Shown: piece by piece, positions 23,367-32,276 of the stretch | Position numbering within the stretch: position 1 is the first letter of the stretch | Layout: every line of letters starts with the position of its first letter | Assembly: GCA_018398765.1 (NCBI GenBank) | Contig: JAHBMJ010000190.1 | Span: forward strand, 30,171-63,545 | Direction: 5' to 3' | Length of the DNA: 33,375 nucleotides | Source of the DNA: Chromera velia | Taxonomy: Eukaryota; Sar; Chromeraceae | Notes under the pieces: generated by a model | Database searches by the model: none | What the model saw: the letters and a program-made list of their open reading frames with translations, nothing else | Told to the model about the DNA's origin: nothing | Translations under genes and position numbers: made by a program

Positions 23367-24515
23367 TGTTTGCAGAGGACGTGAGGGAATGGCTTTCTGC
23401 AGACCTCTCTGACCTCTCCCCTCCTTCTTCTTCTTCTGCCACCGACCCCTCTTCCTCCACCCCCACCGCCCCCTTCTCAGACGCCCTCTGGGGTCTCTTC
23501 GTTGCCCACGAGTCCCTCATTGACTTTGCCGCCCCCGTCTCAAACCAAATCTCTGCTGACTCACCCCCTCCCAGCGACTTATCATCAACCCGCGCGCCCC
23601 AGTCGCCTTCTCCTTCCATCTCTCCGGGGGGAACGGAGACAGACGCAGCAGGCGCAGAGTTCCTCCAGCAGACGTTGTCGATGGAGAATCAACTGGGGAC
23701 CAGCAGAAGTCGAATGGGAGGAGAGAAGAGGGACAGGAGACGGAAGGGTCAAAGCAGCAGCAAATTTGTTGGAGACGGCAGAAAAGTGGTTCGATGGAAG
23801 AATCTGGCCCCCCTTTTGGGACTCTCATCACCGACCGCCGCGTCCTCTGTCGATTTTGTTCAACAGGCAACACCCTCAAGACAACCCTCATTCTCCGCGT
23901 CAGTCTATGCATTCATTTTCTTGTGTATACAGACAGAATGCACGGACAGGCAACACCCTCAAGACAACCCTCATTCTTTGCGTCAGTCTACCAGCTGGCT
24001 GTCCTTTTTACTCAATGCGGAACTTCGTTCTTTGCTATCTTCATTTCTTCAATACAAAGCCTTGGTTGCAGTGGGTACGTTACCCCAGCAAGCAGATTCT
24101 TTTCCTGCTTGCTTGCTTGTACACTTTGCGCTGCCTCTCCCCAATTGGATTGACTGCATGCGTGCACGGAATCACATAAATAAATAATTCCATCGATCGT
24201 AGACACTCTGCATGGTCTGAGACAGAGCGCAACTCTTAAGTCTTTCCTTGTTGTGCCTAATCTTCGAATTGCAGGTCTACGGGTGTCATCTTCGACGGCA
24301 GGGGCACTTTCCTTAGCTCCAACAAGGCCGTCTCCCCGTTTTCGCCTGTGCGGGGCCTGACGCTGAGCGTCTCAGCAGGCGCGACGCGTCTCAGCGGGGC
24401 CCAGCAGGTCCTCTTGAGCTTCTTCACGGGGGATGCGTGTAAGCCCCGCAGTCTGTTCGTGGGGGTAGACGTTGGACAGCTTGACAATTGGGCGGGGAGC
24501 GATGGGTGTGGATAA
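6705..24515 (+). CDS. Multimodular extracellular protein: LamG-like, Sushi (CCP) and ShK-like domains, 21 exons
   Basis: Exons: 6705-6803, 7678-7738, 8051-8281, 10617-10874, 11216-11540, 12139-12408, 12713-12841, 13275-13498, 13770-13916, 14328-14546, 15241-15525, 15831-16055, 16265-16394, 17182-17264, 17826-18113, 18404-19552, 20095-21039, 21660-21893, 22219-23082, 23376-23898, 24275-24515. Every junction agrees in phase, and 6930 nt encode 2309 aa. The leader has arginines before a hydrophobic stretch (LLRALLASLWIQTIV), compatible with a signal peptide or anchor. Residues 54-324 are Ser-rich and acidic. Then come LamG-like (about 320-581), CCP1-4 (582-895), eight ShK-like modules (896-1590), CCP5-7 (1610-1845), LamG-like (1850-2055), a Ser/Pro linker with a basic patch (KRDRRRK), and a partial LamG-like domain. 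CCP and LamG modules usually bind proteins or glycans outside the cell, so adhesion or recognition is inferred. No clear transmembrane segment was seen. Exons 1-7 are the least certain. The stop lies 22 bp before a transposon, so the C-terminus may be truncated. Confidence 0.78.
6999..7470. repeat. (GACT)n microsatellite in intron 1 of the multimodular gene
   Basis: About 470 bp of GACT/GACTGA units with scattered substitutions. Open frames of Ser/Val/Gln on the minus strand are translations of the repeat. The unit matches the GTCAGT donor motif used by many introns here. Confidence 0.95.
8529..10376 (+). repeat. 22 identical 84-bp tandem repeats carrying a splice acceptor and exon 4 start
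   Basis: Exactly 1848 bp is made of 22 copies of an 84-bp unit, with no difference between copies. Each unit contains the exon 4 acceptor (gaacgaatgcag) and the first 37 nt of exon 4, followed by a GTGTATG that resembles a donor and a TG-rich stretch. The array lies in intron 3, upstream of the exon 4 start used in the model (10617). Because 84 is divisible by three and the unit has no stops in several frames, long repetitive reading frames cross it on both strands. These are not genes. Confidence 0.95.
10383..10653 (+). repeat. Ambiguous base followed by a second copy of the array's left flank
   Basis: After the N at 10383 the sequence restarts at a (GACA)n tract. It then repeats 8341-8580 exactly at 10414-10653 (offset 2073 bp) before continuing into the rest of exon 4. 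The GACA tract is about 4 bp shorter than in the first copy. A single N with a repeated flank is what a scaffold join of two overlapping contigs would look like. A real duplication is the alternative. Confidence 0.85.
11541..11600. repeat. (GTGA)n tract starting at the exon 5 donor
   Basis: The donor GTGAGT of exon 5 is the first unit of about 15 GTGA/GTAA repeats. Several equivalent GT registers lie four bases apart. Confidence 0.9.
12981..13120. repeat. 28-bp tandem repeat, five units, in intron 7
   Basis: Units start at 12981, 13009, 13037, 13065 and 13093, each beginning aaaaattcac or close to it. The first two share one variant and the next two another, so duplication occurred in steps. 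The block is non-coding. Confidence 0.9.
13888..14015 (+). repeat. Exon 9 end and donor duplicated in tandem
   Basis: A 62-bp block holding the last 29 nt of exon 9, its donor (G|GTCAGCC) and intron start (13888-13949) is repeated at 13950-14015, with a four-base insertion in the second copy. The model uses the first donor (exon end 13916). The second copy offers an equivalent donor. Reading through the unit would change the frame by 62 nt. Confidence 0.9.
14500..14763 (+). repeat. Exon 10 end and donor duplicated, then (CAGT)n
   Basis: The last 46 nt of exon 10 and its GTCAGTCAGT donor (about 14500-14556) recur at about 14622-14680, offset 122 bp, with two or three substitutions. The second donor then runs into about 90 bp of (GTCA)n. 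The CCP1 cysteine and the donor are both present in the copy. Confidence 0.9.
16471..16850. repeat. 35-bp tandem array in intron 13
   Basis: Units containing ttaaaagaggacggcctgca start every 35 bp from 16471 to 16751 (nine units). A further unit at 16811 lies inside a larger duplication that includes an AT-rich stretch. Units differ at one to three bases. Each carries CCTGCAG, which resembles an acceptor. The block is not coding. Confidence 0.9.
18205..18403. repeat. (TG)n, (AG)n and (TC)n(TG)n tracts in intron 15
   Basis: Dinucleotide runs occupy most of the intron between exons 15 and 16. The last TG run ends directly in the CAG acceptor of exon 16, so it stands where a polypyrimidine tract would normally be. 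Confidence 0.9.
19504..19685 (+). repeat. Exon 16 end and donor duplicated 120 bp downstream
   Basis: The last 49 nt of exon 16 and the donor (19504-19558) recur at 19624-19685 with several substitutions and a small insertion. The copy keeps a CAG|GTCGGT donor. The two copies are separated by a (GTAT)n-like tract starting at the real donor. Confidence 0.85.
21198..21420. repeat. (GAAA)n-rich microsatellite with one ambiguous base, intron 17
   Basis: A compound GAAA/CAAA/GGAA tract of about 220 bp contains an N at 21388, probably a sequencing or scaffold join. The Lys/Glu-rich and Phe/Ser-rich frames across it are translations of the repeat. Confidence 0.95.
22118..22250 (+). repeat. Exon 19 acceptor and start duplicated, separated by poly-T
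   Basis: A block of about 52 bp with the acceptor (gtgagtgcag) and first 32 nt of exon 19 occurs at 22118-22169 and again at 22199-22250, offset 81 bp. A run of about 17 T separates them. Only the second copy leads into the open exon. Splicing to the first acceptor (22138) would hit a TGA in the duplicated intron part. Confidence 0.9.
22500..23082 (+). other. Domain block: second LamG-like domain (exon 19)
   Basis: Residues about 1860-2055 read like a LamG/concanavalin domain. An opening strand region (QQYLSFDKTNTPVDVLALI) leads, after a long middle, to a typical closing stretch (CFTGAVQVVWMWRRELSGPEV). In LamG-3 families such a stretch ends the sheet with a Leu-Ser-x-x-Glu helix. The whole domain is in one exon, unlike the first copy. 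Confidence 0.55.
23107..23365. repeat. GGAA-type and (TG)n tracts in intron 19
   Basis: A GGAA/GAAA/GGGA purine tract (about 23115-23168) and a (TG)n tract (about 23334-23362) lie in the intron between exons 19 and 20. The TG run again sits just before the acceptor. Confidence 0.85.
23864..23988 (+). repeat. Exon 20 end and donor duplicated 83 bp downstream
   Basis: The last 35 nt of exon 20 with donor GC|GTCAGTCTA (23864-23905) recur at 23947-23988 with one or two substitutions. Both copies keep a GTCAGTCTA donor. Using the second one would lengthen the exon by 83 nt and shift the frame. Confidence 0.9.
24275..24515 (+). other. Last exon: truncated third LamG-like domain
   Basis: After GCAG at 24271-24274 the exon reads TGVIFDGRGTFLSSN and later LTLSVSAGATRLSG. 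It then stops at a TAA (24513-24515) after about 80 residues. This is less than half of a LamG-like domain. The inverted-repeat element begins within about 22 bp, so insertion probably removed the original C-terminus. Confidence 0.5.
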
Positions 24516-25104
24516 CCTACATGACATACTTCAATATCGATGTGATGATCTAGGTGATGATGCATAATGCATAAATTTTATTAACTGATTTTACCAAAAC
24601 TTTTTTTAAGTGTTTCTTACTCGAGTTTTTACTCGAAGATGTAGGCAAACAATGTTTAAAAGTTAAAACAATAATACATTTTAAAACGTGAGTAGTTTTT
24701 TTGGTGTGAGAGTACATATTTATTGATTGGTTCTAGGATCTATTACTAATCATGTAACTAATGAAAACTTTTGATCAAAGTTTTTATACTCACTTTTACG
24801 CTATTGAATTTCAATCTAAAGTGATTCATACACCAATCCTGTAGTGTTACACAATCATTTTTTTCAAAATGTTTTGTTACACATTGTTTTGTTACACATT
24901 TTGATAGAATTTTGATGAATGAATTAGTACACACTTTTGTGTGCATTAATTCAAACTATTATTTTCAGGAATGCATTATTACATACTTTAGTGTGTATTA
25001 ATTATAAGTTTCATCTGCATGAAAAGATGCTTTATATATGGGGCCAAGTTAAGCCAAAGTCGATCTATAACCGTTTTCACCTTCAAGTTAATTGAAGGTT
25101 TAAC

Positions 25105-25323
25105 TTACTCATTTTTGTTTCTTGCCGTCTCCTTGATTTTCCGTCGAATGCCGTCGAATATCGTCGAATGCTCAGTGACTTTATTTGACTCCCTTTGACT
25201 GTTCTTAGGACTGTTCATGAAACTTTCTTCATCTCGATAATAGACTCGATTGTGTTTCACCAAGACCGATCGACCAAGGCCCTGCACTAAAAAATTCTTA
25301 AAAAAAAAAATCAGTGACCTCAT
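25105..25323 (-). other. Short open frame inside the transposon
   Basis: A 72-codon frame on the minus strand is protein-like in its second half (for example VYYRDEESFMNSPKNSQRES) and begins in an A/T run. It has no recognised domain and may be a fragment of an element-encoded protein. Confidence 0.25.
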
Positions 25324-25732
25324 TAAAAAAAAAAAAAAGAATTTTAGAATAAAATCAATAGAAAATTGATCATTAAATTCATCATTATTGCAGGGTTATG
25401 ATCCTTACAGACTCTACTGATTGAAAACAACCCTTCACTACCGGTAATTGCCGGTCTCAGCGGTCTGCTGGCAATGGAGATTTCTTATATCCTTCGATCA
25501 CCAGAGGGATCATCACCTACAGATTGAAGTGCTTTACTAACAGCTTTAGTTTTGTAAAATTCTAAAACAAAAATTAAGACCTTCATTTTTTTTTTTTTTA
25601 AGAATTTTATTAAATTTTATAGTGCAAAGCCTAGCGATCGACTCTCGATCAGCCTTTGAAAGATGGGGTTACTGACAGGCTTTCATTAAAAGCAGGTGTT
25701 TGTCAAAGCAAAGAGTTCTTGTATCTCAAACT

Positions 25733-26182
25733 ATGGCTAAAAACGAAGGGAGGAAAGTGAAGAAAACCTCCCAGAAGAGGGGGTGAAAGCACACTACTGC
25801 TGAACGACAGGTGCGAAAGTTCATTCACCATAAAGAAGCGAGGGGGAGACTAGAGGATTGCGACATTAAGTTTGTGAGAGAGGATGTGTACAAAAAGAAG
25901 TGACCAGATGCGTACAAGAGAGAGGGTTTGAATGCGACGCGGATCGAACGGATTTCTGAAGTTAAAGGGAGAGACGTGTTTTCTCATTTATGGCTGCTGC
26001 GAGTGGAACACAGAAGCACCTTTCTCATTTATGGCTGCTGCGAGTGGAACACAGAAGCACCAAAAATCTTTGTGAGCAACCCGAAGCGCATAGTCAAACA
26101 CACTATGAAGTATGACCAGAATTCCACTCGTATCCCTTTCAGCACAACTTTTGTTTCGATCAATTCTTCTCTGATCGCCTAG
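25733..26182 (+). pseudogene. Broken transposase-like reading frame
   Basis: From an ATG at 25733 the frame is rich in Lys and Arg (RQVRKFIHHKEARG, KFVREDVYKKK, YKREGLNATRIERIS), as in the N-terminal DNA-binding part of transposases. Two TGA codons interrupt it at 25784 and 25901. Both follow Lys/Arg/Gly-rich stretches where CGA (Arg) would fit. A 41-bp tandem duplication (25981-26021 and 26022-26062) then shifts the frame. The stop is the TAG at 26180-26182. Identification as a transposase is inferred from position between inverted repeats and basic character; no catalytic motif is visible. Confidence 0.4.
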
Positions 26183-26618
26183 GATGCCGGATTTTCACGT
26201 TTTTTGTTTTGCCGTTGTACTGCGTTTTACGTACAGGACTGGTGATCGCATAGTAGATGTAGTTTCGTTTAGATTCTTTAAGAGCTATTTTATAGCTTTG
26301 AAAGGCTGTCAGGCTTTAGAGTTTTTTATATAGAATTAGTACACACTTTGGCGTTAAAAAATTTGTTTAAAATTATTGCACACTAATTGTTACACACTTT
26401 TATGTGTAACAAGGGGGGGGTCAGAGGTAATTGTTATACAATTAACTTTGTGTAACACTACATGTAGGATTGGTGTATGATTCAATAATAATTTAATTGA
26501 GTGAGACTTTAATTGTTTTAACTTTTAATTAACAACTTTTAAGAAATAACTTAACAAAAAATTGTATTGAAAATATAATTAATGACTCATCGATCATCAT
26601 CATACGCCATCACCATCG

Positions 26619-26976
26619 GCCTATAAATAGGCGTCTAGCGCTCCGCGGCAACGCACGAGGCAGTTTATCATGATCATCATCATACGTACACCGGGTTAGA
26701 CGGTAACTTAGACCTCCACGCCCACGCGGCCCAGCCAAATTCAAACCCTTTAAATTTAAATCCCATAAAATGATATAAAATGATACAAAAATTTCAGATG
26801 GACTCTGAATCTTAGCTTTAAAATATTATAAGCTAAAATCTCATAAAATCATAGCTACCAGCTGGGTAGTTTAGCTTCTTGCCTATGTTTTTTTCTGCTC
26901 TGATCAGTCCGTCTACATTGACGTGGGGTTGGCTGAGTTTGAAAGTGATTGCCTCAAGACGGGAAGGCCACCCCGA
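26619..26976. other. Spacer between the transposon and the LRR gene
   Basis: Directly outside the right inverted repeat is the near-palindrome gcctataaataggc (26619-26632), which resembles a TATA box. The rest is AT-rich with a repeated ataaaatgata motif near 26766-26790. No gene is seen. A pyrimidine-rich stretch ending in CAG at 26907 could be a plus-strand acceptor. Confidence 0.4.
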
Positions 26977-28664
26977 TTAGTCGGCGATTACCTCCTTCAG
27001 AGATGGAAGCTTCCCGGAGCCGAGAGCGACCGACACAGCCTCCTTGGATGCATTCGTATACGAAAGGCCCAACCACTCCATTTTCGGCATCCCCCTCTCA
27101 CTCTCTGCAATCGCCCTCATGAACTCCGTCCATACCCGTCCCTCAACCCCCCAATTATCACCCAGGCTGAGACGGACAACATTAACGAACCCCCCCCCTC
27201 TCACTGCATCCTCCAACCCCCTGAGACCTTGATCGGTCAGAGCCGACTCGGATAAATAGATGTCAGAGAGTTTGGTCAACTTGCCAGACATCAGAGCTGT
27301 TCCTAGTGCCGGCGCTCCCTCCCCTGCCCGTGTCCCAGTCAAGTTAAGACTCTCCAACAAAGGCAACCCCTCCTCACTTTCAACCACCGCCCCCATCAGC
27401 GCCTCCATTCCGACCCGACCGACGCTTTCACCATCATTAGTCCGGGATAGCTCAAGAACCCGGAGCCCACACAGATTGCCGAGTCTGACTACATCAACAA
27501 ACAGCAGCATGTCTGCGTCTGTCAGGCAAAAGTCTGAGGCAGGCGCGTGGGAGAATTCAGAGAGCTGGGGGAGTCTCGTCTTTCTGACTGAGGGAGGAGA
27601 AAAACTCAGATTTGGCCTCCGCCTCAACTTCCACCTCCCACTCGACCACGGTGCCGTCGTCGTCCATGAAGTAATCGCAGCACATAAGTTTTCGGACGCA
27701 GCCAAAGCGCCCCTTTCTGATCGTCTCCCCAAGCAACCTGAACGCCTCATTTTTCTCTTCCCTCACACAGAGACGCAAATCGATCGCCCCATCCTAATTC
27801 TCCCCCCCATTTTTCATCCCTTCGAGGAAACGAGTAACTTGTTCTCGGTACAAAGACAGATCAAGTGTGCGGATAGAGGAACCTAATTTGTCCGCACCAA
27901 ATGTGACCCACTCGATCGGATCGGAAGCGAAAAAACGCAGACCCTGCACACACAGGTTGGGTGGGCACTTGGTCGCCCTCAGAGCGCCGAAAAAAGAATT
28001 GACTGCCTCTCTGCTTGCACTTGGATCCCAATCAGTTCTTGCGCCTTCCAGGTTCAACTCTCTCAGACGAGGGACCGCGTCTACCCGCAAAGCCTCCCCC
28101 AAGTCACCGAAAAACCCACCCTGAAAGCTATACCCCGCCCCCAAATCAAGCATCTCCAAACTTCGGAGTCCCCCCCTTCCCATCGCCTCTGTCAGAGGCT
28201 TCACCGCCATGTCGGTCAGCCCGCAACGTCGCAGCAGAAGCGCACAGAGAGACGGCAACGAATTGACACACAACACCGAACAGAGCTGCTTCATCTCCTC
28301 CATCTGCCCGATCCGGTTCCGCGAAAGATTCAACGTCTCCACTTTCAGAGACTTCCCCTTAATAGCGCTGCACAAAATCCTTGTCCCCTCTTTCTCCAGG
28401 CCCGTCTCCTCGAGGTCAAGCACACAGAGGGAGGAGGCCTTCCCCTCTCTGACCCCCTCTGCCACTGCCCCGATCCCATCCGGGCCAAGACGGTTGCCTG
28501 AGAGGAAAGAGAAGGACAGGATGGAAAAGGACAACACCGGATAACACCGGAGGAAAGTGAGAGAGAGACAAGACCCGCGAGCTTGAGGACAGGAGAGGAA
28601 GGACAAAAGAAACCCTTAGGAAGGAACCCACACAGTCAGTGTGCACAAAGGCTCATATGGATTC

Positions 28665-28740
28665 GTATTCATCTATCCCCACACAAGAGTCAGAGGCATG
28701 ACGTATTCATCTATCCCCACACAAGAGTCAGAGGCTTGAC
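28665..28740. repeat. 38-bp tandem duplication in an LRR-gene intron
   Basis: Two 38-bp units beginning gtattcatctatccccacac (28665-28702 and 28703-28740) differ by one base. They lie in the intron between the exons at 28916-28839 and 28497-26977. Confidence 0.9.
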
Positions 28741-29493
28741 GAAAGCAAAAGAGAGGGAAGAGGGGGTTGTCCTTTTTTTCCTTTCAACTCCGAGACCTGC
28801 ATTTCATCCACCAAAAGAAGAGACGGACAGTCACTCACCTTTCAGGCAGAGAGTCTCCAGGGAGGGGAGAAGAAGAAGGAGGACTTGTGAAGCTTCCTCA
28901 GGTCCGATCAAGCCCCCTGCAGAAGGAGGACCGAGGGAGGAAGGAAGGAATTCAGAGAGGGTGAGAGCAGACAGGTGTGCATGAAGGGAAGAGATGGTTC
29001 TTTCACACAAGTTGACTCAATGGTTCAAAGCTAGGCTGCCTTTGCCATTTCATTCTCCCTCCCTAGTTGTGTGCAATCAATCAATCGATCAATCAATTCC
29101 TCGAACAAATTTCTTTTCTTCTCTTCTGCGTGGAATCAGTAAGAGGTCAAACTCAAGGTTGCAATCCAATCAGTCTTCCCCCTTCCCCCTGTAAACCAGC
29201 CAATCTGACACATGCATGAACCTGCGAACGTGAACGACTTCAGTCTTGGTGCCTCCTGCACTCTCTCCGCTCTCGCTGCTTGCACCCGTTCCAGAAAACG
29301 GCACAAGAGGGGAAGTGCTCGTCCCTTCACGGCAACAGAGCCTGCAGTCGCAGTGCATGAGAAAGATGCGAAGCGCGTTTTGATTGATATTGAAACAAAA
29401 CAAGAGCTCGGGCAACCATAACAATTATAGAAGAGTCCAATAGCTGTCGAGAAGAGGAAAGACGCCCTCCTTGCAGCCTGCCGAGAGTAAGGA

Positions 29494-29494
<1 letters not shown>

Positions 29495-29528
<34 letters not shown>

Positions 29529-29536
29529 CACGCACG

Positions 29537-29567
<31 letters not shown>

Positions 29568-29782
29568 ACACACACACACACGCGCACACACAAGCACACA
29601 CACGCACACACGCACACAAGCACACAAGCATACAAGCACACAAGCACACACATACACACACACACACACGCACGCATGCACGCACGCACGCACACGCACA
29701 CACACACGGACACATACACACACACACACACATACACATACATACACATACACATACACACACACGCATGCACGAACGCACG

Positions 29783-29854
<72 letters not shown>
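29495..29854. repeat. (CA)n/(GA)n microsatellite in an LRR-gene intron
   Basis: About 330 bp of interrupted CA repeats is followed by (GA)n. On the transcript strand this is (TC)n then (TG)n. His/Thr and Val/Cys frames across it are translations of the repeat. Confidence 0.95.
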
Positions 29855-29856
<2 letters not shown>

Positions 29857-30074
29857 CAGTAAGGGATACAGAAAAGAGAAGCGTGAAAGAAGATAAAGAC
29901 GCAAAACAAGCCGAAGAGGTCACAAAGCGCAAAAGCCGTCACTCACCGAGTTTCATCTCCTTACCGGAAGTAGGAAGGGAGTTCAAAAGCAGACAAATCT
30001 TCTCAGGGGAGAGAGCGCGGGTGCCTGCAGAGTGCCGAACGAAGAAGAGACGCGAAACTCAGGAAGTTTCCCCG

Positions 30075-30107
<33 letters not shown>

Positions 30108-30304
30108 TGTGTGTGTGCGTGTGCGTGTGCTTTTGTAGCGACATCTGAACGCTGAAAAACAAGATTCGTTTGGAAAGAAATATAGTCTCCTGTGCAGGAG
30201 CGGCTAGGTGCTGGCTGGTAGGCAGAAGGCATACGGCTTTCTCTCTTTTCTGACTGACCCGAGAGGTCGATGCCTTGAGGGGGTTCAAGGCAGCTTTCCT
30301 TGTT

Positions 30305-31595
30305 CTGCAGAGAGGGAGACGAAGTAAGAAACTCATGGGCGAAGGACTAAATTGACAGGGTGCATGGAAGATTTGCTGTCTGCCCCTTCTCAACAACGAA
30401 ACGTAGAAGCAAGCGTGCATCCTGAAGAACCAAGCAAGCGTGCACCGGAGGGACAGACACCCAAGTGCTTCATGAACTGTCTCAAAGACGACGGAAGACA
30501 TGTTCTCAAAGAATGAAATCTTTTACCGATGAACGGAACGAAAGCAGCCCTGAAAAGAGCAGAAGGAATGGAATGAGAAATGATGCAATGCCATCGGATA
30601 ATCGCCATGCAGCTCGATGGCCACGCAGAGAAGAGAACCGCATCACTGTTCTTCGGTTGCAGCTCCATTCAGCAGGCAATAACCCTTTCTTCCTCTGTCA
30701 GCAGGCTGCAACAAATGGCAAAGGGACGCCAAGGGAGAGAGAGAGAGAGAGAGAGAAAGAGAGATTGATTGAGTGATCGACCATCGTGTAGAGCTCACAA
30801 CAGACCCAGGCCAAGCCGAGAGAGTTCTTCTGCTTTGCCAGCTCAGAGAGAGTCTGCAGGGAAAATCAAATGGGTGAACAGGAGGACAGACGGACCATTT
30901 GAGGCGAGGAGAGGATCAGAAGGAGAAACGCAAGACAAGACCACATGCGAGACAAGAGGCAATGAAGTTTCTCAGGAGTCGTTCGACGGATTCTAGACCA
31001 GTGCCATCCAAATTATTGGCGTTGGCAGAAAAAAGCACCGCACATCAATGCAATCACACTCACCTCAGCACAGCACCCCGATCGTTTCAGGAGGGCAAAG
31101 AGGCTCTCCTCTCCGGTCTACACTTTTTCCGTCTCTAACTTTCTTAGCCGCTGTGTGCCTCCGCTCTTCATCTCGTCTTTTTGGGATCGCCCTCTCACAC
31201 AATTCAGGTTCCCGTCTCTGTCCGCCTCTCCAAACGTCAAAACGATTTGTCTCTTACAGAGCCAAGCGATCAAGGTGCGACAAACAGACGGGAGGTCAGG
31301 CTGGTCAGCTTTTCATACAATCGACAGACAGAGCACGCGAATGTCAGTAAGAACAAACATGTCGCTCCATCAAACTGCTATTGATTCATCAGTCTGCCAT
31401 ATCGGCATCTTTTCTCAATTTGCGTGCGTCAATTTTGTTAGCATGCATGCCATTCTTCTCTCCTAGTTCCTTTATTTCCCCCTTCATTTCCATTCTTCTT
31501 CCACTCTCTTTCTTTTCTTCCTTTCATACGCCTTCTCCCTCTCCATTATTCTCTCTCTTTCCCCCTCTCCCCCTCTTTCTTCCTTCAAATGGTTT
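30305..31595. other. No confirmed gene; probably 5' part of the LRR gene
   Basis: The missing 5' exons of the LRR gene should lie here on the minus strand. A minus-strand ATG frame around 30668-30390 and a GTGAGT donor near 31066 are candidates, but neither gives a well-supported chain of exons. The stretch also holds a (GA)n tract near 30736-30765 and a pyrimidine-rich region from about 31130 to 31640. Confidence 0.4.
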
Positions 31596-31925
31596 TTGTT
31601 TTTTTTCATCCGTCTTCAATGGTTTTCCTTATTTCTCCCTTCTGGGGTTCCCTACCAAGAGCAGGCTGAGAGCCCCCCCTCAGATGGGGACGAAAAAGTT
31701 TGGTCAGTAGATCGACCATGGGGACAGGGACATGAGGAGATGAATTCCATAATGTGTATACTTCCTTTCTCTCTTGTTGTGTTTGTGTTTGATAAATATC
31801 CGGCCCCTCCCTCCCCTTTCAAACCCCGCAACCTGTTATCATTCTTCCACTATCACCTCAGTACCATCACCCCATTGGCTGATAGGTGGGGTCTCTTGGC
31901 CATGGTGTCCAGGACATGTGAAGAG
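31596..31925 (+). other. Possible coding exon with a good donor
   Basis: The frame is open from 31596 to 31931. Its second part is protein-like (LLSFFHYHLSTITPLADRW, then LLAMVSRTCEE) and ends at GAAGAG|GTATGA in phase 0. The Leu-rich stretch ending in VSRTCEE vaguely resembles an F-box-like helix pair, too weak to name. No start or acceptor is established. Confidence 0.25.
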
Positions 31926-32064
31926 GTATGATCTGTTTTTCCTCCCCCCTCTCCCGTTTGTGGCCCTCCCTTACACGGAGGTTGAGGATACAAATCTGTG
32001 GGAACTACCGGTTTTACCCTCATCCTCTCCCTTACTCACTTCCCAAAACTTTCTTCCAAACTGA

Positions 32065-32276
32065 GTATGGAGTTGGACAGCGAACAGCTTATCCTCTCTT
32101 GCTTAGCCCCGACACCGAAAAAAAAGGCAAACGACAAACGTTCTCTCCTACTCAGCCCCGACATTAGAAGGAAGATGGACCACATGTTGGCCTGCGCAGC
32201 GATTCCTCTCTCCTCAATCCCCACCCTTTCAACACACTTTTTGCAGACTGAACAAGACAGATCAAAATCTTACTGA
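32065..32276 (+). other. Possible short coding exon or ORF
   Basis: An ATG-led frame at about 32065 reads MELDSEQLILSCLAPTPKKK, continues through RSLLLSPDIRRKMDHMLACA, and stops with TGA at 32274-32276. It may follow the candidate exon at 31596-31925. There is no recognised family, and the 3' flank is pyrimidine-rich non-coding DNA. Confidence 0.25.

Larger units (their letters stand above)
24538..26618. mobile_element. Degraded DNA transposon with long terminal inverted repeats
   Basis: The AT-rich ends are diverged inverted repeats. The clearest match is 24823-24852 (tgattcatacaccaatcct, then gtgttacaca) against the reverse complement of 26450-26483. Outer parts also align, from cgatgtgatg at 24538 to ccatcaccatcg ending near 26618. 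Subterminal hairpins built on ttgttacaca occur near 26384-26411. Inside is a broken transposase-like frame on the plus strand. I could not find a clean target-site duplication, so the outer limits are good to about 20 bp only. The superfamily is not determined; long inverted ends would fit a MULE-like element. Confidence 0.65.
26977..30304 (-). pseudogene. Leucine-rich-repeat (ribonuclease-inhibitor-like) protein gene with stop and frameshift
   Basis: Minus-strand exons at 30304-30259, 30024-29947, 28916-28839 and 28497-26977 join with matching phases (1 at each junction). The product is LRR protein: IDLSGTRALSPEKICLLL, LLPSLETLCLKGNRLGPDG, VETLNLSRNRIGQ, LESLNLTGTRAGEG. The two middle exons are each 78 nt (26 residues), one repeat each. 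Such LRR proteins are usually scaffolds for protein binding; nothing indicates a specific partner. In the last exon a TAG (27796-27794) interrupts an otherwise continuing frame. A shift near a run of five C (27571-27567) moves the reading frame from KDETPP to QLSEFSHAP. These are either real lesions or sequence errors. The 5' exons were not found; the model starts in mid-protein. Confidence 0.65.

Noticed and set aside
26908-26976. Possible plus-strand exon beyond the transposon (SVYIDVGLAEFESD) continuing the multimodular gene
   Set aside because: The acceptor looks good and could match a phase 0 donor in exon 21. However, that donor (GGG|GTAGAC) is weak, and the frame soon runs antisense to LRR coding sequence. 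Kept only as a possibility.
29471-29896. His/Thr-rich and Val/Cys-rich open frames
   Set aside because: They are translations of a (CA)n/(GA)n microsatellite in an intron.
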